Positions 15,817 through 23,372 of a stretch of DNA of 64,000 nucleotides are shown piece by piece; the first letter of the stretch is position 1, and the number at the start of each line of letters is the position of its first letter. Position numbers and translations under genes: made by a program. The DNA is from an uncultured Microbacterium sp. (GTDB lineage: Bacteria > Actinomycetota > Actinomycetes > Actinomycetales > Microbacteriaceae): positions 1 to 64,000 of the forward strand of contig CAJYJO010000015.1 of NCBI GenBank assembly GCA_913774845.1, written 5' to 3'. The notes beneath the pieces are model-generated. The model had not been told where the DNA came from. It saw only the letters and a program-made list of their open reading frames with translations, and searched no databases.

Positions 15817-18423
15817 GTGTCGAACGATCCGCTAGCCGATAGCACGGGCAATGAGCAGCAGACCGTCATGCACTTCGATGTGCATCCGTCGGTGTTGTTC
15901 AAGCTCGGCGAAGACCTCATCAGCGACGACGCTCAAGCTCTGTCCGAGCTCATCAAGAATTCGTATGACGCTGACTCTCGGATAGTGCGAGTCGCAGTCG
16001 ACACGCAAAACTGGTACTCCGTCGAGACGGGGGACTTGTTAGAAGACGGCGACGACCCGTCCGCAGTGCTCGGCATGCTCCGCGTAACGGACGACGGAAC
16101 GGGTATGAACCTCGATGCCATACGTAACGGCTGGCTTACGGTGTCCTATAGCCAAAAACGCGAGATGAAAGCCCGGGGAGGCCGAACTCTCGGCAAACGA
16201 GTTCCTCTCGGCGACAAGGGTCTCGGACGTCTCGGGGTACAGCGGCTCGGTCGAGCAGCCCTGCTCGACACCGTGCCCGCCGCCCGCTTTGATGAGGCAG
16301 CCGAGCAAACCATTTCAAAGGGGTTCGGCGCGCAGCGCCACCGTCTGGTCATCGACTGGTCGCGATTTGGCTCCGCGCACACACTAGGGTCAGTGAGTCT
16401 CAGCGTCGAGACTGAGTCAGTCACAGAACAGCCGTCAGGCACGATCATCACCGTGCTCGGGCTCAGCAATCGCGACTACTGGACCTCGCGCGCTGATCTC
16501 GACCTTCAGCAAGAGCTAACCAGCATCATCTCCCCCTATGAGCGAGCGGCCAATCTCATCGTCTCCGTCACGCTTGATGGTCGGAGTTTGGATCTGCGAC
16601 AGCAGGCCAAGAAACTGCTCGACAGCGCTCCCTGGCACATGACCTTCAGCTACGCCGACCGAAAGCTCACTATCAAGAGCGAGCTGAGCCACTCACTGCT
16701 CTCGGGGCGGAACCAGAAGGAGAAGCGCGCCTACCGGGAACTCATCCTGGCGGACGGTGGCTACACCTTTGCTGAGTCCATCTTGACCAGTAAGCCCAAG
16801 CGAGCCGCTGAGCGGGGTTTGACGATGGGCGACGACCGTTACTTTCTACGGTTCCAACGGACCATCGACCTCCCCGACACGGTGCCGCCGAACATTTCGT
16901 TCACCGACCCAGGTGGGTTCGAAGGAGAAATCAGCACCTACTCCTTTGACTTCGTCCGGGACGACGGCGAAGACATCGACGCCGCCGAACTCAACAGCCT
17001 TGATACCCGTACATTTGCGAAGGCGCTCAGCGGGATCAGGATCTTCCGTGACGGGTTTGGCATTCGGTTGCCGAAAGACTGGCTAGATCTGGCGGGGCAG
17101 CAGACTTCGGCGACGTCGTACTACGGTCTGAGGCCTGATAACACCGCCGGCTACGTCAACTTGACGGTAGAGCGGAACTCCGGATTGGAGGAAACATCAA
17201 ACAGAGAGGCGTTCCGGGACACCCCGTCATGGCGGGGCTTTTACTCGCTCATGAAAGCTGTCACGACTGAGGCGCGGTTGTGCCTCGAACTCGTCCGACG
17301 CGAGTGGAACGACTATCGCCGTGAGGCGACGGATCCCACGGTCCTTCCGGACGCAGCAACCCCCGCGGAGATCGTTGGCCACATCGACGCCCAATTGCAG
17401 CAGGCACGGCAGGCGCAACGGGCTTCGGCAGCGACACGAGCGGGTGTTGCCGAACTGTCTCGCACTGTGGGGAGCTTGGTCTCGTCTAGCCAAGAAGCAA
17501 CGAGCGCGGTGTGGTCCGACCCTTCTTTGCGTACCGCGATTGAGACTGCATCCCGAAATTTGGAGGTAGCACAGGGCAAACTTGAGGCCTCGCTCGCGGA
17601 GGTGGACCGAATCTGGTCCATTCTCCAGGAGCTTTCCGGTTCCGCGGCCCTCCTGCGGGACAAACTGACTGTGGCCGAGCGACGTCTCGCAGACGCCTGG
17701 GAATCCGTCGCTCTCGGACTGAGCGCGGAGTTGCTAGCCCACGAGGTGGACAACATCGGCGAACGCCTTCGCGGCCGCAGCTATCAGATCCTGGATTATT
17801 TGCGTTCACAAGAGCCTCGTGATTCCCGGACCCTTGGTTTCGCGGATCACGTACGCAATTCCTCAAATGAGTTACTACGGCAATCCGCGCGACTGAACCC
17901 CGCCCTGCGCTTCCGCCGCGAGCGAAAGACCGTTGGCCAGCTTTCTTCGCTCCTCCGCCCCGTCCTCGAGTATCACCGGGGCCGTCTCTCACCAGCCGGA
18001 ATCGACGTCGTGGTAGACATCGTCAATGACTTCCGGGTGAAGTTTAACGACGGCAAGCTTACGCAGATCGTAGACAACCTGATGCTGAACGCTGAGTACT
18101 GGGTTCGTCGGTCTCTTCAGCAGCAGGCCGTAGAACGTGGGCTGATCACTCTCACCGTCGACTCCCCTTGGCTGCTATTTTCCGACAATGGACCTGGCGT
18201 AAATCCGTCAGTCCAAGACTCTTTGTTCGACGCGTTCGTGACCACGAAGCCTGAGCTTCAGGGGCGGGGCTTGGGGTTGTTTGTCGTTCGACAGCTAATG
18301 GAGTCGGAAGACGGAACTATCGCTCTGCGCTCGGAGCCTGGCGGTGACCGCCTGCCCAGGACTTTCGAGCTTGACCTAAGACGAAGCATTACAAATGAGA
18401 CCTCGGGGGAGGTGGTCGACTGA
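15817..18423 (+). CDS. Tandem-GHKL protein: MORC/Hsp90-like ATPase fused to a histidine-kinase ATPase core
   Basis: An 868-residue soluble protein with two GHKL ATP-binding domains. The N-terminal one (about 20-250) has E44/N48/D51 in SELIKNSYDAD, DDGTGM (92-97) and GDKGLGRLG (132-140), the HATPase_c_3 pattern of MORC/MutL/Hsp90-like proteins. A middle region (250-520) is followed by a long coiled coil (about 525-640). Then comes an H-box-like LLAHEVDNIGERL with H642 and a histidine-kinase ATPase: N-box DNLMLNA (753-759), SDNGPGV (789-795), F-box and GRGLGLF (about 816-822). No membrane or sensory PAS domain is seen. Start is GTG 15817; M18 is an alternative. It is directly followed (0-bp gap) by a receiver-like gene, its presumed partner. 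Confidence 0.85.
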   Translation: MSNDPLADSTGNEQQTVMHFDVHPSVLFKLGEDLISDDAQALSELIKNSYDADSRIVRVAVDTQNWYSVETGDLLEDGDDPSAVLGMLRVTDDGTGMNLDAIRNGWLTVSYSQKREMKARGGRTLGKRVPLGDKGLGRLGVQRLGRAALLDTVPAARFDEAAEQTISKGFGAQRHRLVIDWSRFGSAHTLGSVSLSVETESVTEQPSGTIITVLGLSNRDYWTSRADLDLQQELTSIISPYERAANLIVSVTLDGRSLDLRQQAKKLLDSAPWHMTFSYADRKLTIKSELSHSLLSGRNQKEKRAYRELILADGGYTFAESILTSKPKRAAERGLTMGDDRYFLRFQRTIDLPDTVPPNISFTDPGGFEGEISTYSFDFVRDDGEDIDAAELNSLDTRTFAKALSGIRIFRDGFGIRLPKDWLDLAGQQTSATSYYGLRPDNTAGYVNLTVERNSGLEETSNREAFRDTPSWRGFYSLMKAVTTEARLCLELVRREWNDYRREATDPTVLPDAATPAEIVGHIDAQLQQARQAQRASAATRAGVAELSRTVGSLVSSSQEATSAVWSDPSLRTAIETASRNLEVAQGKLEASLAEVDRIWSILQELSGSAALLRDKLTVAERRLADAWESVALGLSAELLAHEVDNIGERLRGRSYQILDYLRSQEPRDSRTLGFADHVRNSSNELLRQSARLNPALRFRRERKTVGQLSSLLRPVLEYHRGRLSPAGIDVVVDIVNDFRVKFNDGKLTQIVDNLMLNAEYWVRRSLQQQAVERGLITLTVDSPWLLFSDNGPGVNPSVQDSLFDAFVTTKPELQGRGLGLFVVRQLMESEDGTIALRSEPGGDRLPRTFELDLRRSITNETSGEVVD

Positions 18424-20241
18424 ATGAACGAGGAAGTGAAGGCGACGTCACAGCAGGTCATGCGCGAGCTGCTGGCCGCTCTGAAAATTGAGCGGGTCAT
18501 CAGCATCGATGATTACAACGCAGATCTCGATGAGTCTCTACAGGTGGAAGACCCCACCGAGGTAACCAGGGAGTTGGTCACCTCAGACAGTCTGCGCGAG
18601 GCGCTCGTCGAGATCCTCACAAACGTTGACGCACAGCTCGGCTTCGACTCAGTGGATTCTTCGGACGATCTGGTGCTGGCGGAGTACCTCGATGACAACT
18701 GGTTCGTCTTTCCCCGGTCGGTCCGGCTGAAGCTGGTTCAGGCCGCCCGGACCCACCGGGACGGCCGCGCCGAGGCTGTTCTGGACCAGGAGATCGCGGA
18801 CGACGTTCGCGCGCCGGAGCTGCTGCGCGAGTTCCTCGACGGCTCAGTCGAACTCAAGCAATACTCGCTCGAGGAGTGGAGGGCGGCCAGCGCCCAGGAG
18901 ATGAGCGACACCCGTCCTGTGTTGGTGCTCATCGACCGAAACTTCACTCGGGAAACCGGTGGCGCATCGGACACCGGGGAGCAGCTGCTCGCAGATTTCC
19001 TCGACGCTGAGAGACCGCACATTCATGCGGGGCTACTCACTCGGGAGGCACGAGATGACGACGCCGAGCGCGACTTGACTCGGGCTCTCCGAGCTAAGTT
19101 TGAGAGCAGCGCACATCGAGTCCTCGCCATCGGTAAATTTCGCCTTCAGGACCCTAGTCAGTTCCCAGCAGCAGTGCGCACCCTGCTGCTGGTGGCTGAG
19201 GTTAGCGCCTACCGCGAGCTGGCGAAGGCTGCACTCGAATCGGCCCATATGAACGTAGTGGAGCACTTCGAGACCCTCGAGGACCACAGCCTACTTGGCG
19301 CTATTGCCATGGCCCAGAAGGAGGGTACTTTCGAGCTAGAACATCCTCTTCGATTGGCCCAGCGGCGTTTCCAGCAAGAGCTGGCAGGGGCCGTTCGCAC
19401 TCCTGAAGCCGCAGCCCTTCTCCCCAAACTCCGCGAGGGCGGTGTCGCGCAGTACATCAAGTCCGGCGAGCCGGGAAGGCAAGTCCGAACGCTGCAGCAT
19501 GCCGACATCTTCGAGCCGTCCAGCACGTTCAACGATCTTGGGCTACCGGTTGAGGTTGGCGACATTTTCAAACGGACGTGGCAGCCGCAAGGGGCGGATT
19601 CGGGTTCTTCCGAGAAGTTGTATGTCTTGCTGGCGCAGGCGTGCGACCTGTCGCTCCGTAAAGACGGGTCGCGCGGGAGCGTGGTCGAGTTGGTCCTTCA
19701 TCCCGTCGAAATCCTCAGCGAAGCCATCTTCGCAAAGCACGAAGGTAAACGACGGCTGTACCACCCTCTGGGACACCTGAATCAAGACGACGACGTGTGG
19801 GGCGTTAAGTTCACAGACAGCATCGTTGTTCCTACCGAGGCGATCGACGCGACGGTCTTTCGCCGGGATGGCAAAGCTCTCTTGACGGTTGCCGCCCCAG
19901 ATGAGCGGCCGATGGCAGGCAGTTGGGTTCGCCGTCAGGAGTGGCTGTTGGACTGGGCGCGAAAGTCGCTGATTCAATATGCGACCGCCGAGAAGCACCT
20001 CAAAGACGTTACGAACGCTCAGGATCACCTAAACCGACTTGCGGCCTCCTATGGTCTTGGCAGCACGCAGAAGTCCCGTGGCGTATCTGTGCGGCTGGAC
20101 ACCGCGGCGCAGACCCTGGAGTTCGGTTTGCAGCGGGTTGCCCGCATCCGCGCTGACGTTGCTGTGAACGTTGCGTCCCTGACGATGAGCTACGCTGCGA
20201 GGCCGGCGTTCGAGACGCCCAGTGTGACGATTACTCCTTAA
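18424..20241 (+). CDS. Split receiver-like effector/partner protein of the tandem-GHKL kinase
   Basis: A 605-residue protein. The residues of a two-component receiver can be traced: acidic pair D29-D30 (VISIDDYN), phosphoacceptor-like D171 (VLVLIDRNF), T207 (HAGLLTRE) and K238 (LAIGKFRL). About 135 residues are inserted between strand 1 and strand 3, so this is a receiver interrupted by an all-helical insert. Residues 240-605 form a large unrecognised domain with a beta-rich segment (GDIFKRTWQ...EKLYVLLAQACDLSLR) and no known effector motif. The ATG follows the kinase stop without a gap. The last 11 bp overlap the 3' end of the convergent methyltransferase gene. Function inferred only from pairing with the kinase. 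Confidence 0.8.
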   Translation: MNEEVKATSQQVMRELLAALKIERVISIDDYNADLDESLQVEDPTEVTRELVTSDSLREALVEILTNVDAQLGFDSVDSSDDLVLAEYLDDNWFVFPRSVRLKLVQAARTHRDGRAEAVLDQEIADDVRAPELLREFLDGSVELKQYSLEEWRAASAQEMSDTRPVLVLIDRNFTRETGGASDTGEQLLADFLDAERPHIHAGLLTREARDDDAERDLTRALRAKFESSAHRVLAIGKFRLQDPSQFPAAVRTLLLVAEVSAYRELAKAALESAHMNVVEHFETLEDHSLLGAIAMAQKEGTFELEHPLRLAQRRFQQELAGAVRTPEAAALLPKLREGGVAQYIKSGEPGRQVRTLQHADIFEPSSTFNDLGLPVEVGDIFKRTWQPQGADSGSSEKLYVLLAQACDLSLRKDGSRGSVVELVLHPVEILSEAIFAKHEGKRRLYHPLGHLNQDDDVWGVKFTDSIVVPTEAIDATVFRRDGKALLTVAAPDERPMAGSWVRRQEWLLDWARKSLIQYATAEKHLKDVTNAQDHLNRLAASYGLGSTQKSRGVSVRLDTAAQTLEFGLQRVARIRADVAVNVASLTMSYAARPAFETPSVTITP

Positions 20242-21574
20242 CCATTACCAAGATGTGTTCAGTCGCCATTGTCGCGCCGATGCTGTTGCGTACGGGCATC
20301 CGCTTTCGTCCGCGAGGCAGCTGACGAATGATGGTGCTGACTTCCGTGTGGCCTTGAGCTGCGAGAAATTCGGCCGTGATTCGGACCAGCGGCAACTCTC
20401 TTCCGCCCACCCGGCGTTGACCGAGGGTCCAGAAGCTGAAACCACCAGCGCGCAGAGGCCGAGCGGTGCGGCTCAGGGCGAGTTCGTAATCGCGGCTGAA
20501 CGCGAGCACCTTTTTCAACAAGTCGGGTCTGCCTTCTAGAACCGCGTTGAACTCGCGGAGCGCGGGCGACGCAGTCTCGAGCCGTTCACGGTCCTGGACG
20601 TTCAGCGCGTGCACGAGAGAGCCGCCCAGGCTGGCCGTATCTATCCGGTGAGTTGAGCGGAGGAGATCGGCGTCGAAGTCGGCGCCGAGGTCCGCGTGGT
20701 CAATCCACTGCAGGGGTAGGTAGCTGTGCTGACCGTAAGGCACGGTCGTCTTATTGTCGCCGTAGGGCGGGGAAGTCATAATGGCGTCCACGCGTGCTGG
20801 AATGTTCACGTCGTGAAGCACTGAACCTCGCACGATAGAGATTGCGCGGGCAGCCTGAGAATCGGGGAGCGCGTGGATTCGCTTCCAATGTTCACCGGCC
20901 CGAACTGCGTTGGCAGCTGCCACCCCGGAGAACGTGTCGATCGCTTGAGGTCGTCGGGCTTCAAGATCCTCGGCCGCGTACACGTGCAGCTTAAAGGTGG
21001 AGGTCCTGGAGTTAGAGACCAACCGGACGGTCTCGGCCAGACACACCCACAGAAAGCGCCTTAGCCGCTCATCCGCCTCTGCGGATATGGCGGTGCGTAG
21101 CCGGGTCAACTCGAGAGCAACATCGTCGCTAAACCACTTGTCACGATTTGGGAACGTGTGCAGCGTTTTATCTGTAGCAGCTTCCGCCCGGGCGGCCACT
21201 CGGCCCACCGCGGCTGTCGCATCGGCTTGAGCAGGCGGGTCAGCCTTTACCCGGCTGAGGAGAGTCGCCATCGGGTTGATGTCCGTACCAAAGAATGACA
21301 AGCCACGGTAGGCCGATTCGAGCAACACTGTCCCGGAACCGAGGAAGGGATCATAAATGGAGGTCGTGTCCGGGGCTACGGTCAGCAGGTCATCCAGGAG
21401 CGTGCCTTGCAGCTCAGGGACCATCATCGCCGGGTACTGGAAGAATGCGTGCCCGCCCTGACGCTTGTTGGTGACGAAGTCCCAAAACCCCGGTTGCTCG
21501 CGCTCATGGCGTTCGAGGGCGAGAGCGAGGACCTCTGACCGCGAGTCCCCTAGCTCAGCGGCTGAAGTACGCAC
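20231..21574 (-). CDS. DNA methyltransferase of the TSPPY type (predicted N4-cytosine)
   Basis: A 447-residue S-adenosylmethionine-dependent DNA methylase. The AdoMet motif DPFLGSGTVLLES (75-87) precedes the catalytic TSPPYGDN (267-274). SPPY with a preceding Thr is typical of N4-methylcytosine enzymes, although N6-adenine activity cannot be excluded. There is no fused nuclease or helicase and no adjacent restriction gene. GTG 21574 is chosen for its AGGAGG site. It is convergent with the receiver-like gene and overlaps it by 11 bp, evidence that the two have been inherited as one unit. Confidence 0.88.
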   Translation of the reverse strand: MRTSAAELGDSRSEVLALALERHEREQPGFWDFVTNKRQGGHAFFQYPAMMVPELQGTLLDDLLTVAPDTTSIYDPFLGSGTVLLESAYRGLSFFGTDINPMATLLSRVKADPPAQADATAAVGRVAARAEAATDKTLHTFPNRDKWFSDDVALELTRLRTAISAEADERLRRFLWVCLAETVRLVSNSRTSTFKLHVYAAEDLEARRPQAIDTFSGVAAANAVRAGEHWKRIHALPDSQAARAISIVRGSVLHDVNIPARVDAIMTSPPYGDNKTTVPYGQHSYLPLQWIDHADLGADFDADLLRSTHRIDTASLGGSLVHALNVQDRERLETASPALREFNAVLEGRPDLLKKVLAFSRDYELALSRTARPLRAGGFSFWTLGQRRVGGRELPLVRITAEFLAAQGHTEVSTIIRQLPRGRKRMPVRNSIGATMATEHILVMVKE

Positions 21575-21980
21575 TGATCCTCCTGTCTTCGCTGGATTCT
21601 ATTCCGTGTCCGCTCCGCATCCGTCTGCGACATCCTCGTCCGGCCAAGGAGAGACGTCCGGCTCCTCAGATCGACGGAGCTACCAACCAAGCAGGGTTGC
21701 CCGCCATTCAGGTAACACAACACGGCTCGAACCGCTCTTGGCGAGCGTCGACCGAGAAGAAGGGGCACGAAACGCCGTCGAGTTCGACCGGTGAACTTGT
21801 CCACTCTCATGTAACGCCCACGTAAACTCCCCCTCTCCCCCATCCCCACGGCGGGAGAAACATCTGTTACCTCCCCGCCCCTCCCGACGCCCTCGCGGGA
21901 AACCCCTCCTCCCTACGCTGGCGGCACGCCCAGCCCATGCGGGGCGCTGCACCTCCCCACATCGCCCACCGGAGGACCCC
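21575..21980. other. Junction between the accessory island and the nitrate operon (no gene)
   Basis: This 406-bp stretch contains no supported coding frame. It carries the methyltransferase promoter on the left and the nitrate-operon promoter on the right. Composition rises to native GC near 21830. No tRNA, att-like direct repeat or IS remnant was seen. Confidence 0.6.
21811..21826 (+). promoter_or_regulatory. Candidate GlnR half-box upstream of narK
   Basis: GTAAC-GCCCAC-GTAAA fits the actinobacterial GlnR a-b half pattern GTnAC-n6-GnAAC with one mismatch. It lies about 155 bp upstream of the narK start. GlnR is known to activate nitrate assimilation genes in actinobacteria; a second half-box was not seen. 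Confidence 0.35.
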
Positions 21981-23372
21981 GTGACCGTCACCGACCCGCG
22001 CCCCGAAGCAACCACGGCGCCGCCCAAAACAGCCCAGGCCGACGCAACACTGACCCACCGCCCCGGCCGCTGGATCGACAACTGGAACCCCGAAAACCCC
22101 ACCCAGTGGGCCAACGAGGGCAAAGCCATCGCCTCGCGCAACCTGCGGTGGTCGATCTTCGCCGAGTTCCTGGGCTTCGTCGTCTGGCAGCTGTGGTCCG
22201 TCGTCGTCGTCTCGCTGCCCGCGGCCGGCTTCCAACTGTCGACGGGTGAGATCTTCTGGCTCATCTCCATGCCGAGCCTCGTGGGTGCGACGCTGCGCAT
22301 CCCCTACACGTTCATGGTTCCGCGCTTCGGCGGTCGCAACTGGACGATCGTCTCGGCGGCCCTGCTGCTCATCCCGAGCATCGGCCTCGCTATCGCGGTC
22401 AGCAACCCCGCGACCCCGTTCGGCCTGCTGCTGCTCATCGCCGCGTTCGCCGGCTTCGGAGGCGGCAACTTCGCCAGCTCGATGGCGAACATCACGTACT
22501 TCTACCCGGCCGCGCAGAAGGGATACGCCCTCGGCCTCAACGCCGCCGGCGGCAACCTCGGCGCCTCGGTCGCGCAATTCGTCGTCCCCATCGTCATCAC
22601 GGTCGGCGCCGCGGCGACCCTCAACCTGCCGCTCGCGGGTCTCATCTGGGTGCCGCTCATCATCATCGCGATGGTCGGCGCCTACTTCCGCATGGACAAC
22701 CTCTCCAACGCGAAGTCCGACATCACGGCATCCCTCGCCGCCCTCAAAGAGCCGCACCTGTGGATCATGGCCGTCCTCTACATCGGCACCTTCGGCTCGT
22801 TCATCGGCTTCGCCGGCGTCTTCCCGAAGCTGCTCGCCGACACGTTCCCCGACTTCAAGGGCATCGCGATCGGGACAGCCACCGTCACCCTCGCCTTCAT
22901 GGGCGCTCTCGTCGGCTCGCTCGCCCGCCCCTACGGCGGCAAGCTCGCCGACCGCTTCGGCGGCACCGTCATCACGATGGGCGCGTTCACGGTCATGGGT
23001 CTCGGCATCCTGAGCGTCATCCTGACCCTGCCGATGCAGAACTTCGCCGTCTTCCTCGCGTGCTTCCTGGTGCTGTTCGCCGCGGCGGGCATCGGCAACG
23101 GCTCGACGTACCGCATGATCCCGACGATCTTCACCCTCCGCGCCAACGGCGGCATCGGCGCGCAGCGCAAGGCGGCCGCGGCCCTCGGCCTCATCTCGGC
23201 GATCGGCGCGTACGGCGGCTTCTTCATCCCGCAGCTGCTCGGCTTCTCGAAGACGACGTTCGGCTCGTACACCCCCGCCCTCGGCTGGTTCGCCCTGGCT
23301 TACGTGGCCTTCCTCGCGATCACGGCGAGCGTGTATCTGACGCTGTCGAAGAAGTCCGGCACCCGCATCTGA
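21981..23372 (+). CDS. narK: Nitrate/nitrite MFS transporter
   Basis: A 463-residue, 12-helix major facilitator of the nitrate/nitrite porter family. Family motifs are visible: the glycine-rich helix GFGGGNFASSMANITYFYP, NAAGGNLGASVAQFVVP and the later GNGSTYRMIP. GTG 21981 follows a GGAGGA site. Its stop overlaps the nasA ATG (TGATG), so uptake and reduction are translationally coupled. It moves nitrate into the cytoplasm for assimilation, or exports nitrite. Confidence 0.95.
   Translation: MTVTDPRPEATTAPPKTAQADATLTHRPGRWIDNWNPENPTQWANEGKAIASRNLRWSIFAEFLGFVVWQLWSVVVVSLPAAGFQLSTGEIFWLISMPSLVGATLRIPYTFMVPRFGGRNWTIVSAALLLIPSIGLAIAVSNPATPFGLLLLIAAFAGFGGGNFASSMANITYFYPAAQKGYALGLNAAGGNLGASVAQFVVPIVITVGAAATLNLPLAGLIWVPLIIIAMVGAYFRMDNLSNAKSDITASLAALKEPHLWIMAVLYIGTFGSFIGFAGVFPKLLADTFPDFKGIAIGTATVTLAFMGALVGSLARPYGGKLADRFGGTVITMGAFTVMGLGILSVILTLPMQNFAVFLACFLVLFAAAGIGNGSTYRMIPTIFTLRANGGIGAQRKAAAALGLISAIGAYGGFFIPQLLGFSKTTFGSYTPALGWFALAYVAFLAITASVYLTLSKKSGTRI

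Noticed and set aside
20231..21574. Restriction endonuclease partner for the methyltransferase
   Set aside because: No PD-(D/E)xK, HNH or GIY-YIG motif was visible in the neighbouring proteins; the 605-residue protein's C-terminal part remains unassigned rather than nuclease.
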